From Castor canadensis (taxonomy: Eukaryota; Chordata; Mammalia; Rodentia; Castoridae), in the NCBI RefSeq assembly GCF_047511655.1, contig NC_133405.1, forward strand, positions 91,857,046-91,921,045: 64,000 bases of DNA, given 5' to 3'. How positions within the stretch are numbered: the first letter of the stretch is position 1; the number at the start of each line of letters is the position of its first letter. Below the pieces are notes generated by a model that was given only the letters and a program-made list of their open reading frames with translations, was not told where the DNA came from and did not search any database. Of this stretch, positions 35,861 through 52,880 are shown one piece after another. The position numbers and the translations under genes were made by a program.

Positions 35861-36459
35861 ACTCAGAGAGGAGCAGTGATTTTGTTAGTTACAGAGTAAG
35901 GGACCTACCCATGATGCGAGTTCTAGAACCATGGCCAAAACATCATCATGCTTCACCAAAGACCACCGGTCATTAAAAAAATAAAATATTAAGATACCAT
36001 TAATAGCAGCATAAACTGAGGAAAGACCGGGAGAAGAAATAATTAATAGATGAAGAGAGAAAGTTCTAGAAGAGTCCAGCAAATGAGCTGAATCACAATC
36101 ATTTTTATGACGCAGAGGAAGTTACTTCTTTGTGTGTGATTATTTCTAGAGCAATTTTTTAGTAATGGAAAAAGCCACGACAAAACCTGGCCCCAAACCA
36201 AAGACCTTGGGCACCTAAATTGCAGGGTGCCCTGAGGTGCTGCAGTGGAATTCATCCCAGGGTCTCAAGCAGGGAGTGGTAGAAAAGACAGATTTAAGAA
36301 GTGCGTAGTTGCTGGGCGATGGGGGGGAGGGAGAACGACAGCGAGGCTCTCAGATTTTATTTGAGCACATCCTGCTCAGTGCCTGCGTTTGTTTTTCGTC
36401 CTGTTTTTTGGTCTTCAGAACCACTGGTACTTTTCCCATTGGATAAAATGTTGCAAGAG

Positions 36460-36879
36460 TGAGGGAGAGGAGTTTCTTCCCTAGCTCTCCTCACAGCCAA
36501 TAGCCCTGCAATTCTCCTCTCATCGCTAGGGTAGTCAGCCTGATGATTGGTGGGTCTGAGGGGAGCCAATCCGAAAGTGATGATGTGTAGTGTTGGCAAG
36601 CGGATTGCGTGAGAGCGGGCAGGGGTCGAGGGAACGCGAGCGCCTCCACGATGGCCAGCAGCCAATAGGGAGGCAGAGCAGGCCCTTGCGTCAAGGAATG
36701 GGCGGGGCCTCGACGATTGGCGCGGAGGGAGTAGGGCAGGCGCTGTGGGAGGGAACGTCAGAGCAAGGCGGCGAGCGGAGCTGGTCGCGTGAGGTCTGGC
36801 GGCTCCACTTCAGGTGCGACTGGTAGCGAGTGCCGGGCCAAGAGCTAGTGTGATCCCCTGAGCTTTGAGTACGGTCACC
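36460..36879 (+). promoter_or_regulatory. TSPYL2: TSPYL2 promoter and 5' UTR, CCAAT-rich
   Basis: Five CCAAT boxes lie within 224 bp: 36497-36501 (+), 36546-36550 (-), 36566-36570 (+), 36662-36666 (+) and 36716-36720 (-). A GC box (GGCGGGGCCT at 36701-36710) sits beside the last one. There is no TATA box. The G+C and CpG content rises sharply here. Closely spaced CCAAT boxes with flanking purines fit NF-Y binding. Transcription probably starts at about 36.73-36.83 kb, but the exact base is not visible. Confidence 0.8.
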
Positions 36880-43401
<6,522 letters not shown>

Positions 43402-44003
43402 ACATCTTACCCTTTTGGGGGGTCTCTTCTCTGTATCCCCCGGCCCCTGCCCCATTTGCCCGCCCCTCAGCTAGGGCCATGCGGCCCCACATTGCACTTC
43501 TGGGGGGTTACCGACTTCATACACGGGTTTAAAGTTTATTTTTATGGTTTAGTAATTGCAGAGTTCTTATTTTGGGAGGAGGAAAGGGGGAATTCCCCTT
43601 TTTTTGGCCCTCCCCACTCCCCGCAGGCTTCTGTGTGCTGCTAAATGTATTTATTGTGATGCCTTGGTCAGGGCCCCAATAGCCCTCTTCTCCACATCAG
43701 TGTTGGTCCCAGCCCTTCTCTCCGTGCAGTATGAAGTGGACACCCTGATCCCGAAGCCAGGAGGGCCGCTGTGGCCTTCGTCGCAGCTGCACAGTGGCCT
43801 TGGAGGCTTTGCTGCCATCTTGTTCTCCCAAGTCTCTCTTTTCTCTCTCTCTCCAACCCTCTCTTTTTCCCGCGTGCCCGCTAGCCCGCTTCGGTATCTA
43901 TGCAAGGCTACTTCGCCATTGCAGTATTCCTGTTCCCCTCCCCCAGAAGTTCCTCCTCTTTCCCTGTTGAACCCTGCTGATCCTAATAAAACTGAGCAAA
44001 TTT
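43402..44003 (+). other. TSPYL2: TSPYL2 3' UTR
   Basis: GC-moderate, repeat-free sequence follows the TAA stop (43399-43401) and ends shortly after a canonical poly(A) signal. Confidence 0.85.
43985..43990 (+). terminator. TSPYL2: TSPYL2 poly(A) signal AATAAA
   Basis: A canonical hexamer in CCTAATAAAACTGAG; cleavage is expected about 10-25 bases later. Confidence 0.88.
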
Positions 44004-44024
44004 AAGGTCCGTTTTGAGTCTTTT

Positions 44025-44300
44025 GTCCGCCCCAGTGCGCTGTCCCTAGCGGCCAGTCCCCCCAACAGGCCAGCACGAATCGACCTGGCCTATGCAACCG
44101 CCTGCAAGATAGAGCCGGCTGGGGGAGGGCAGGGGCGGGTGCCGCTGGGCGAGCTCTGCGGACGCAGAGGCGTTGCGTCAAACTAATGCGGACCATCCTA
44201 GCCAATAACCGGGTGAAGCTGAGGTAGCCCCTCCTGCTCCCGGAGGCCGCAATAGACCCAGGCAGGTAGCAAAGAGCTTCCCACGCCTTTCCCCTTGGCG
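44025..44300. promoter_or_regulatory. GC-rich segment right after TSPYL2, possible promoter
   Basis: CpG-containing sequence with one CCAAT box (in TAGCCAATAACC, about 44199) and a TTGCGTCAAAC element begins about 20 bp past the presumed TSPYL2 cleavage site. It could be a promoter for a downstream or antisense transcript. No splice donor or frame settles this. Confidence 0.35.
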
Positions 44301-44985
44301 CACGCGCACACAGACTCCCTGTACCCTAGAACATCAATTTATTTGGTGATTCATCTTTTCATTTATAGTGCGTCAAACCTTTCTTCAGCTGTGAGCGGAA
44401 TGTGGGGGAGCCGGAGGAATCCATTTTTCTCGTTCGCATGTAGTAAAAAGAAAAAGTCACTACACTGATCTGGCTCTCTCTTGTTTTAGGGAGGGGCTGC
44501 AAGTTCCCTGGAGCTGGGCCCAGGGAGTGAAGGCAGGAGAAAAGATGGCTAATGCGGAAGAGTTTGCATAGAAATAAAGGGAAAACAAAGGGAAATTACT
44601 CTGTAGCTGTGTGACAGGATAGAAAGGTCCGGAGCTGGGCATCTGAAAGGCAGACTTTCTTTAGGAGACTTTGGAAACGCTGAGCTGTATAACATTTTGA
44701 ATACAGTAACTTTATTTCAGTGGATACCAGAAATACTTACGAGATTCGTTCTGAATCATAATGATGACTTTTATACATGCATCGGGTGGGTCTTTTACAA
44801 TGAATCTCCCGAACTTTCCATCCAACGCCTGTATTTCGCAGGAATAAAGATTTGCGGTTGAGAGGATGCCCTCTGCTGGCTGCTTGGAGAATGGATGGGA
44901 GGGAGGAAGAGCAATGAGAAAGTGGAAGTTATCTATACTTCAGGTAAAAGTGACATGATGGGGACTTATTTGGGAGTCTTTTTAA
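44301..44985. other. Unassigned sequence
   Basis: No repeat or gene is recognised with confidence. Confidence 0.35.
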
Positions 44986-44989
44986 AGAA

Positions 44990-45600
44990 GTTTTAAATTC
45001 AGAAGTTTTAGATTTAAGAAATATTGCAAAGGTGATACTGAAAAATTTTGAATACCTCACAGCCAGCTTCCATTTTTAACATTTTACATTAGTCACAGTG
45101 AACCAGTATCAGCACATTATGATTAACCAAAGTCCATACTTTATTCAGTTTTCCTTAGTGTTAACTTATGGTCGTTTTTCTGTCCTAGGATTCTATCTAG
45201 AATTCTACACTCCATTAGTCGTCATGTCTCCTCAGGTTCCTCTTGGCTATGACACTTTCCCAGACTTGTCTTGTTTTTGATGACCTGGAGTCATCAACAT
45301 TTGAGGAGTACTGGTCAGGCCTTTTGTAGAACATTCCTTGACTGGGAATTGTCTGATGTTTTTCTATTGGCTAAATGGGGCTGTAGGTTTGGGGGAAGAA
45401 GACCATAGGAGTAAAATGCCATTCTCTTCACATCATGGCACAAGGTACATAGTATGAATATGAATATGACTTACCACTGTTGATGTTAACTTTGATCACC
45501 TGGCTGAGGTAGTGGCTGTGAGGTTTCCTACTCTAAAGTTACTCCATTTCCCCTCTTTCCATGCTGTACTCTTTGGAAAGAAGCCACTGAATGGAGCACA
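44990..45600 (-). mobile_element. L1ME-type LINE fragment, reverse orientation
   Basis: Text such as CCAAAGTCCATACTTTATTC, GAGGAGTACTGGTCAGGCC, GATCACCTGGCTGAGGTAG and TACTCTTTGGAAAGAAG matches a known L1M segment. The same family recurs at 51595-52560. Confidence 0.7.
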
Positions 45601-45809
45601 TGCTTAAGGAATGGAAAAACTTACGCTGCACTTTCTTGAGAGGAAAGTACATAATTTAACTGGAATTCATCTGCGTGAGAAATATGTAAATTCCATAAGA
45701 GCTTTTAAGATACTGGAACTGACAGGCTTTGATGCCTCAGGTTCTGACATTGACTCACCTTGTCAGAGATGGGTAGAGAAGACTGAGGCTTAGAAAGGGA
45801 GAACCTCTT

Positions 45810-45872
45810 AGCCAGACACAGTGGTACACATCTGTAGTCCCAGCTACATGGGAAGCTGAGGTAGGAGGAACC
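45810..45872 (+). repeat. B1-like SINE fragment
   Basis: The left part of a B1 (AGCCAGACACAGTGGTACAC through GAAGCTGAGGTAGGAGG), truncated. Confidence 0.6.
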
Positions 45873-45874
45873 TA

Positions 45875-46400
45875 CCTGGTAGAAGTCAACTTGTCAACAG
45901 AATCACAGCCAGTCTGAGAGGTAGCCAGCCTGGTTACTCTTGCCTCAGTCTGTCCTAACTGGCAACATGACTCCCTCATCCGTTTAGAGGGCCTTAGGTT
46001 TCCCATCCACCATCTTATGCTAATGGTGCTGGGAGATCAGCCCAAGGCAAGCATCCTGCCTAAGGTTTGTCTGGATTTCACCATGTTCTTCCCTGATTCC
46101 TTACCCTCCCCCAGTTAAATCCCCAGCCCCACATCCTGGCATTTGAGACTCCTCTTCAACCACACTGTCAAAGATGGCTCTGGTCTGCAGAGGCACTCTG
46201 AGGAGCCAATTATGGGATTCTAATAAAGCTGACCGGCTTGCTCACGTCCTGGGCTGAGCCATGAGAGAAAGTTCTTTGCACAGGGTGGCATCTTGTGTCT
46301 TGTGATCTCACTCCTCAGTCTGGACCTCCAAAAAGAAAGGCTGTTCTAGAAGGTCTTTAAGGTTACAACTAGCACCAAAATATAGTATTCACTGAAGATC
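45875..46400 (+). mobile_element. Possible LTR fragment
   Basis: An AATAAA at about 46222 followed by GC-rich text resembles the end of a retroviral LTR, but no clear TG...CA ends or duplication were found. A unique sequence is equally possible. Confidence 0.25.
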
Positions 46401-46711
46401 AGAGAAGATAGGCCCCATTTGCTGGGACTATAAACAGAAACCAGGAAGAGGATAAGTAGTCAAAGACATCATATGTCCTGGGGCAGGTTCCCATGCTGAA
46501 ACTACTTGTCTTTGTATCCTTCACAGTTACACCCCTCTGCAACAACGGGTCCTGATCCTGGGTGTGAGGTTCCCTGGATCTCCAGGGCCAGAGCTTTAAA
46601 GTGCCACCTACTTCTGTGGACAGAATCAGATTGGCAGAGACGAAACTAGATTCAGGAATGTCCCTAATTCTCAGGAGACCAAAAGGGCCAGCACTAGCCC
46701 TCTAATTGGGG

Positions 46712-46835
46712 AGAAATCTTATTATTCATTCAGGAAACACTCATTGAGTCCCTACTATGTGCCTCATATTAGACTGGTGCTAGGGATACAGTAAGGAAAC
46801 AAGAAAACTCAGAGTCCAATTTTTTGTGCCATGGA
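46712..46835 (-). repeat. L2 3' end, reverse orientation
   Basis: Reversed L2 terminus: ATTCATTCAGGAAACACTCA, TACTATGTGCCTCATATT and GGTGCTAGGGATACAG. Confidence 0.78.
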
Positions 46836-47660
46836 CCTCTTTGGTAACCTAGTGAAGCCTAAGGGCCTTTCATCAGAAAAAACCCTTTTAAATGCATAAA
46901 ATAAAATGTCTAGAATTACAAAAGAATGATTACGTTGAAATCCTTATTAATATATGTTACCAGGACTATAAAAGGGAAAAACTTTTGGTATAACCAGCTT
47001 TCATGCTGGCCCGTTTACTCTGCTTGCTATTCAAACTGGTATCTCTGTGTGTCTGTCTCTCTGTCTCTCCCTCCCTCTCTCCATGCTGTAGAGTCCAAGG
47101 TTAAAACTCTTTACTCTTCAATTAAACCAGGAAATCTTCTCCCCCTTACCTCTCTCTGACCACCAGACATACAGCTTCAGAGAGTTGATGCCAGAAAACT
47201 GGGAGAACCAAGAACAGCACCTATTGTGAGACATGCATTTTGTCACGTCCTGGGATTGAGCCTCTGAAATCTCCCTTACAAAGCGGACATTTTCTCTCAG
47301 AAGGCACTTGACAGAACTTTGAGAGGTTGACTCTCCCTGTCTTTCTCTTTTTCTGACCAATAATAGGCCTTATTTCCTCAAAACCCTGCTCTTTGTTATT
47401 TGTAAATTGACCAGGGGAGCAGCTTTCTGGTAACAAGTATGGAAAAAGCAAATATGTGCTATATTAATTTATGTGCTCCCTCATTAATCCATTAAATCAT
47501 AAGGTCTTATGGAGGGTTTAATGACTGTCATGATTTTAAAACACCGATTGCATATTTCAGCAATCATATTTCAAGAGACCTGAAACATCTGTAATATAAT
47601 GTGAAAACCTCTGGTTTCTATTGGAGACAGTCACCAATATTACTATGATTACAAACATGG
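46836..47660. mobile_element. Old hAT-like element split by an LTR-like insertion
   Basis: The flanks 46836-46954 (TTTTAAATGCATAAAATAAA) and 47436-47660 (CTGTAATATAATGTGAAAAC, TCTATTGGAGACAGTCACC) read as two halves of one ancient DNA transposon. The half-kilobase between them is a separate insertion. Confidence 0.5.
46955..47435. mobile_element. Solitary LTR candidate (fossil), 481 bp
   Basis: It begins TGTTACCAG and ends CTGGTAACA, a perfect 9-bp inverted pair with the TG...CA ends of a retroviral LTR. It interrupts an older DNA transposon. Orientation and family are uncertain. No internal retroviral genes adjoin it. Confidence 0.55.
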
Positions 47661-47675
47661 CTAGTTACACTCTTT

Positions 47676-47781
47676 CTTTCTTTCTTTCTTTTTTTTTTTT
47701 TTGCAGTATTGGGGTTTGAACGTAGGGCCTCATGCTTGCTAGGCAGGTGCTTTACCACTTGAGCCACTCCATCAGCCCAAA
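47676..47781 (-). repeat. ID-like SINE with long T/CTTT tail and duplication
   Basis: A reversed ID body after a (CTTT)n and poly-T tail, flanked by GGCTAGTTACACTCT copies at about 47658-47673 and 47783-47797. Confidence 0.9.
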
Positions 47782-47884
47782 GGCTAGTTACACTCTGTAT
47801 TGAAAAAAATGCTAAATTTTACTTACCAGAGAGGGAAAATAAAAATGTAAATTTATTCCTATCCAAATATGTGGGACCCTCCAA

Positions 47885-48015
47885 ACCGTCCAGCTTTCCT
47901 TTGGAAGACAGAAGCCTGGGTTTTATTCTGGGTAATAACTGGGTGACTTCAAGTCACTCAGTTTGTCTCTCACGGTCATAGTTTCCTCTGCCTACACATT
48001 GGGAAAGGCAAGAAT
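47885..48015 (+). repeat. MIR SINE fragment
   Basis: Diverged MIR text (GAAGCCTGGGTTTTATTCTG, TGGGTGACTTCAAGTCACTC). Confidence 0.6.
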
Positions 48016-48044
48016 TTAGGGCAGGAGATGTTAACTATTTAGGA

Positions 48045-48180
48045 CTCTAAGTGATTAATTTATGTTCTCTCATTTAATCTTCACAAGATTGTGAGAAAAA
48101 ATTAAGTATCTTTCCATTTCAGAGATTGATAAACTGAGGCTCCTTGCGTGGTTAGCACTTGACCAGTGTCTCGGTAAGTA
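48045..48180 (-). repeat. MIR SINE fragment, reverse orientation
   Basis: Reversed MIR text (TCATTTAATCTTCACAAGAT, TTTCAGAGATTGATAAACTG) directly following a forward MIR piece. Confidence 0.6.
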
Positions 48181-48479
48181 GCAGGTGCTGCCGGGTGACG
48201 TGCCATATCTCCATGACCACTTTAACCTCCATGAATGGAATCAGGAACAACGTTCAACTGGAGAGAAACCTGTCTCCAAAACCCCTGCAAGTGGGTGTGC
48301 AGCTATGGGAAACGGAGCAGAGTCGTGTCTCTTGGCAGAGCAGTGGAAGAGCAAGGTGCTTACGGAGGGTAAGACGTCAAGAAGTCGTAGATTTCTGGTC
48401 AGCGACTCGCACCTGGCCTAGCCAGGGACTTGGCACCTATGCGTTCCCAATTAACCCGGGGAAGGCAGGTTGAATGGAC

Positions 48480-49010
48480 CTGCAAAGGGGAATGACGAGC
48501 GCTCCTTTCCTAGCCAATCCTATCAACGGGTGGGCTTGGCACATAAGCCAATCAAAGACCCCCAAGGGGGCGGAGTTTTCGTCAGCTTGGATCCGGGTCC
48601 GGGAGGTAAAAATAAAATGTTTCCGTCTCCAGCCAATCCCAGGGAAGGCAGGAGGGCGCGCTCCAATGGGAGCGAGGAGCCATAGGTAGCGGTGGAGGCC
48701 CCTGACCCCGCTTGTGCTCCAGTGAGCTGGAGGGAAAGGGACCAGTGTATTTGCTACATCCTGCTGCGGGCCCCGGGCGAGGCAGCGGTGGCGCGGACGC
48801 CTGGAGGTATCCGGTGAGAAGCCATAAATATGGGACGGTGGGAGGAGTGGCGGGGGTGGGGGGGTGAGAGCCGGCCCAGAACGCGTGAGGGGTGGGGCCT
48901 GGCGCGCTTTTACCTGGGCGGCCTCTCAACCGTAGGTCCGCAGGTGGCAGAGGATCGAGCCAGTAGCAAAGAGAAGGCGAGTGCTCCCGTGGCCTTCAGA
49001 CAGCAACCAG
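48480..49010 (+). ncRNA. Candidate KANTR-like promoter and first exon(s)
   Basis: A GC-rich CpG segment holds four forward CCAAT boxes at 48514, 48548, 48633 and 48663 and a GC box (GGGGGCGGAG, about 48565). Downstream are consensus donors: CCG|GTGAGA after 48813 and the very strong CCAG|GTGAGT after 49010. No long coding frame is present. In human and mouse the lncRNA gene KANTR lies downstream of TSPYL2 in the same direction, before KDM5C. The position and promoter architecture fit; sequence homology to KANTR has not been tested. Confidence 0.45.
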
Positions 49011-49227
49011 GTGAGTACCATGCGGAGTCCACCACCATGCCCACCCTCCGCAGCTCCCTTCCCCAATCCCAGTCTCTTAGGAAATGATTATGTGCAGTTC
49101 TACTACTCACGTGATCGTCTGTGTGCCTCTGTCTCCATATCTCCCCCACGCACCACTTACCTCTTTCTCTCTCTGTCTCTCTCTCACATACTGGATATCC
49201 CTGATTCCTGACCCGACCAGTTAAAAG

Positions 49228-49382
49228 TAGCTATAAAACCCTGACTTCACCCATCTGGGCCTCAGTTTCATCATCTGTCAAATGGGGGTCTAATAATCTC
49301 TGCCTGAGACAATGCATGTGCATCACTTTGCCCAGCGCCCGGACCCTAGAAAAATTTTCAATAAATGATGACTGTCGTGATT
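49228..49382 (+). repeat. MIR SINE
   Basis: A well-preserved MIR 3' half: TGGGCCTCAGTTTCATCATC, TGTCAAATGGGGGTCTAATA and TTTTCAATAAATGATGA. Confidence 0.82.
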
Positions 49383-49835
49383 GAAAAGAGTCTTGTCTCT
49401 CTTGGTCTGTCTTTGTTTTCCCCTGTCTGTCTTTGACCCTTCCACCACTGGATCTTTCTAAATGTTTGTGTAATTCTCTATTATTTTTCCTCTTTTAACC
49501 TGTTTCTTTCCCATCCCTAAAGAAGTTAGGGATGTACTGTTTAGAGCAATGAGAAGGCAGGGCATAAAATGGAACCTGGCCTTGGGCTGCTTCTGGTCTC
49601 ATTGAGGACAGAACCCTCATTGGTTCCCAGCCTATTCTGTTAATCAGATAGAGACACCAAGGATGGGCTCTTCTTCATCGTATATGGTCACTACATTTTT
49701 GTCTTCTTGTCACATTCAGGCCCTCTGAAACTCACCTCAGACATCAGCAAACTCTACCCCCCCCCATCCTGGCTTTTGAATACTCCCTTCATTTTCTTGC
49801 TATACCTTGGTCATTCTGATACCTGTTGGACCCAA
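49383..49835. other. Unassigned sequence downstream of the GC-rich segment
   Basis: No repeat or gene is recognised. Confidence 0.35.
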
Positions 49836-49839
49836 CACT

Positions 49840-50060
49840 CTATTTTTATAATACCTATTTTAAAATGCCCCTTTCACTATTGTTAAATAAAGTACATAGA
49901 AAATAGACTCTATCTACATACATAATTCCCCCCACACCAATATAGTGCCCTAATTTTAATATAAGGGAGAAATAAAGGAAGACAATTTTATAATAAAACA
50001 ATATGCATTTCAATATGTGAAGGCTGGGATATCCTCTAGAAGACATAATGATACTTAATC
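49840..50060 (+). repeat. Unclassified ancient repeat, related to 25960-26340
   Basis: It shares ordered motifs with the earlier copy, including TGCATTTCAATATGT at about 50005. Family unknown. Confidence 0.4.
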
Positions 50061-50532
50061 CCTGTGAATGTGACAGCTTACATGTGTGTTAGTGGTAACT
50101 CAGAAACCACAGGCAGGATGGACAGTTTTCCTAAATGATGAAGAATTCCTCATAAAGTTCCAAACAAAACAATGTGTAACCTTCCCTCAATCTATATGGT
50201 TGTTGAATTTCTGGAGAAGGCAGTATGAATTAAAATCCTTTATCTGTCTCCTCCAAGTCTCTCCAGCCTTATATTCCACCTATAATGGCCCCTTAATGTT
50301 ACTTGGACACAGTAGACACATCTCCACCTAGGGGAAATACCAGACCTTTCCTGGCCCTTTTGTGGATCTTCTCCAAATATCCACAAGGCTCATGCCCTCA
50401 CTTTCCTCAGTCCTCTACTTGGTTGTCATTTTGTCAGTGAGGTCCTTTTGACCATTAAAATTGCAGCTGTCCCTAACACTAACCCGGCTCTGTTTTTCCC
50501 AGAGTACTCTTCATCTTCTTACATAATGCAAT

Positions 50533-51045
50533 CATGTGTTGTTTAACAACAGGGATATGTTCTGAGAAATGTGTCATTAGGCAATTTTGTCATTGTGCAA
50601 ACATTATAGAGTGGCTACAAGGTCACTAGGTGATATAATTGGGGGAGGGGATACTGGGGTTTGTACTCAGGACTTGTGCTTGCTAGCCAGGTACTCTGCC
50701 ACTTGACCCACAGTACCAGTCCTTTTTTTCTTGTTTGTTTTAGTTATTTTTCTTGCATTTTTGCTGAGGGCTGGTCTTGGACTGCAGTCCTCCTACCTAT
50801 GCCCTGCATGTAGCTGGGACTACAGACACATATCACCACTGCCTAGCTTGTTCGTTGAGATGAGTACTCACAGACTTTTTCCCCAGACTGGCCTCAAACT
50901 GATCGCCTCGCAGTCTCCATCTCCCAAGGAGCTGGGATTACAGGTATGAGCCACTGTGCTCAACAGGTGATGTAATCTTATGGGACCACCGTCATATACA
51001 CAAACCATTGGTAACTGAAATGTCATTACATAGTGCATAGCTATA
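50533..51045 (+). mobile_element. MER2-like Tigger-derived element, split by a SINE
   Basis: The left part (50533-50640: TTGTTTAACAACAGGGATAT, GTCATTAGGCAATTTTGTCA, TCATTGTGCAAACATTATAG) and right part (50965-51045: TCTTATGGGACCACCGTCAT, GAAATGTCATTACATAGTGC) frame a B1/ID SINE. The target sequence GGTGAT(A/G)TAAT appears on both sides of the SINE. Confidence 0.75.
50641..50964 (-). repeat. B1/ID dimeric SINE, reverse orientation, with extra internal segment
   Basis: At about 320 bp it is longer than standard copies. Like the copy at 5189-5538, it has an additional segment (GTAGCTGGGACTACAGACAC ... CTGCCTAGCTTGTTCGTTGAG) between the ID and B1 halves. Confidence 0.8.
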
Positions 51046-51064
51046 TGTTTTGCCTGTATTATAT

Positions 51065-51240
51065 TTGTTATTTGTTGTCTGACTCGCCACTTAGTTGTAA
51101 ACTCTACAAAAGAGCAGGAATTTTTGTCTTTTTTGCTCCCTTGCTAGAGTTCTGTTACTTGTAACAGTGCTTGGTACATAGTAGGCTTTCCCAATAAATG
51201 TTTGTTGAATGAATAAATAATGAATGAACAGATTGTTCAC
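51065..51240 (+). repeat. L2 3' end
   Basis: GTTGTAAACTCTACAAAAGA, then AACAGTGCTTGGTACATAGT and AATAAATGTTTGTTGAATGA are the classic L2 terminus. Confidence 0.88.
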
Positions 51241-51242
51241 CA

Positions 51243-51448
51243 TCATGATGGTCTGGTCGGACATTCTAAAGTTGCATGGAATGAGGTGCAATTCTTTGTT
51301 GTGTAGCGCTATCTTATGCACTGTAGGGTGTTGAGTGTCTCTGTTCTGTGCCCACTAAATGTCACTAATGATTTCCAATTATTGTGGCAATCACAAGTGC
51401 CCCAAAACACTTGTTGGCTGTCCACACCGAGAACCACTGCTTGAATAG
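51243..51448 (-). mobile_element. MER20-like hAT DNA transposon
   Basis: Reversed MER20 text: AATTCTTTGTTGTGTAGCGC, ATGCACTGTAGGGTG, and GAGAACCACTGCTT at the end. Confidence 0.75.
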
Positions 51449-51594
51449 TGATCTGGCTTTCCCCTGAACACTCTGCTCCCCCAGCAGCTACTCATGCCTC
51501 TCTTACCAGGAGACTGGGAGATGAAGGTAGATGTTCTTGCTTCTAATTGTCCTTTCCAGACATATTCTCTCCCTCCTTAACCCTTTTTTATTTG

Positions 51595-52560
51595 ATTGTT
51601 TTTAGAAATTTTAAACTTTAAATTTTTTAAGTAATTTCAGAAGAGTTCACATATATCCTTCATTCAGCTTCCTTAAATGTTAAGAAATTATATAACTACA
51701 GTTAAGTATCAAAACTTAGAAAATAAAGGCTGTGGTGACACATGCCTATAATCCCAGCTAGCCAGGAGACAGAGATAAGAAGATTGTGGTTCAAGGCCAG
51801 CTCAGGCAAAAGTTAGCAAGACTGTCTTAAAAACAAGACAGGTGTGGTGCATGGCTGTAATCCCAGCTAATTGGGATGTGGAGGTAGGAGGCAAGGCTGG
51901 CCTAGGCAAAAGTAGGAGATCCTATCTGAAAAACAAACTAACAAAAAACAATAATGCAAATGAAGCCTATTGAAAGTATTCCAGGAATGGGGAGAAGGGA
52001 AAAAAGGAGAATGATGGAGGGGGTAAATTCAACTATGATATATTGTAAGAACTTTTGTAAATGTCACAGTGTACCTCTGGTACGACTATAGTTTTTTAAA
52101 AGAAAAAAGAAAAACAAAAAGGACGGGGGTAGAGCATTTGCTGAGACCCTGGATTCAATCTCTAGTATAACAATAAAAATAGAAAATTAACATTGGTACA
52201 GTACTACTAGCAAAAATACGAAACTTACATTTCATCAGTTTTTCTGCTAATAAGGTTTTTCTTCTAGGATCCACTCCCAGATCCCACGTTGCATTTAGGC
52301 CTCTTGTCTCCTTTGGTACTTCCAATCTGGAGCAGTTCTTTAGCTGATCAGAGTCCTGATCAGTTATTTTATAGAATTTAGGTTTGTCTGGAGTTTCATT
52401 GTGAGTATATTCAAGTTATAAAATTATGACAAGAATGCCACAGAACAGATACTGTTTCTTCAGTGAGTCACGCAAGGAGGCACATAATGTCATTTTGTCC
52501 CAGTATGAATTTTGTTTACATTGACTACTTGTTTAAAGTTATGTCCACCAGGTTTCTCCA
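51595..52560 (-). mobile_element. L1ME-type LINE fragment, interrupted
   Basis: The same segment of L1M as at 44990 (AACATTGGTACAGTACTA, AGGATCCACTCCCAGATC, CCAGGTTTCTCCACTGCAG). It is cut by two B1-like copies (51728-51835, 51838-51930), an L1 3'-tail-like piece (about 51955-52100) and an ID-like piece (52120-52185). Confidence 0.65.
51728..51930 (+). repeat. Two adjacent B1-like SINE copies
   Basis: Two B1 left ends follow each other (GGTGACACATGCCTATAATC and GGTGCATGGCTGTAATCCCA), each with a truncated right part. Confidence 0.7.
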
Positions 52561-52578
52561 CTGCAGTTATAGTCTTGT

Positions 52579-52752
52579 AATGCATAACAACGTTTTAGTC
52601 AACAATGAACCAAAATATGGCACTGGCCCCATAAGATTATATCATCTAGTGACATTGTAGCCATCTAAGTTTGTGTAAATATACTCTGTGATATTCACAA
52701 AACCATAACACTGCCTACCATTTCTTGAAACATCCCCATCGTTAAGCAACAT
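52579..52752 (-). mobile_element. MER2-like Tigger-derived element, reverse orientation
   Basis: Starts near ATAACAACGTTTTAGTCAAC, contains GGCCCCATAAGATTATATCA and ends at CATCGTTAAGCAACATATA. It is the mirror of the copies at 7780 and 50533. Confidence 0.75.
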
Positions 52753-52756
52753 ATAA

Positions 52757-52759
<3 letters not shown>

Positions 52760-52803
<44 letters not shown>

Positions 52804-52880
52804 GCCAGGGGTGGAATCCAGGGCCTCGCATATGCTAGGCAAGTAGTACTCTTATCAGTGAGCTGTACTCCCCAGCCCTG
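52760..52880 (-). repeat. (GT)n microsatellite followed by a reversed ID-like SINE
   Basis: About 21 GT units (52760-52802) occupy the position of the SINE's poly-T tail, followed by a reversed ID body ending CCCCAGCCC. Confidence 0.88.

Larger units (their letters stand above)
32843..35985 (+). other. GPR173: Presumed GPR173 3' UTR
   Basis: About 3 kb with no other gene follows the stop. It contains a (CT)n run (33092-33126), a TG-rich patch and a CA patch (34660-34850), and an L1M fragment near its end. The only clear AATAAA downstream on this strand before TSPYL2 is at 35980-35985, within A-rich sequence. The true cleavage site is not established, and the 3' UTR could end earlier with a variant signal. 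Confidence 0.4.

Noticed and set aside
45875-46400. LTR call based on an AATAAA in GC-rich context
   Set aside because: Kept only as a weak feature. No terminal TG...CA pair or flanking duplication could be found.
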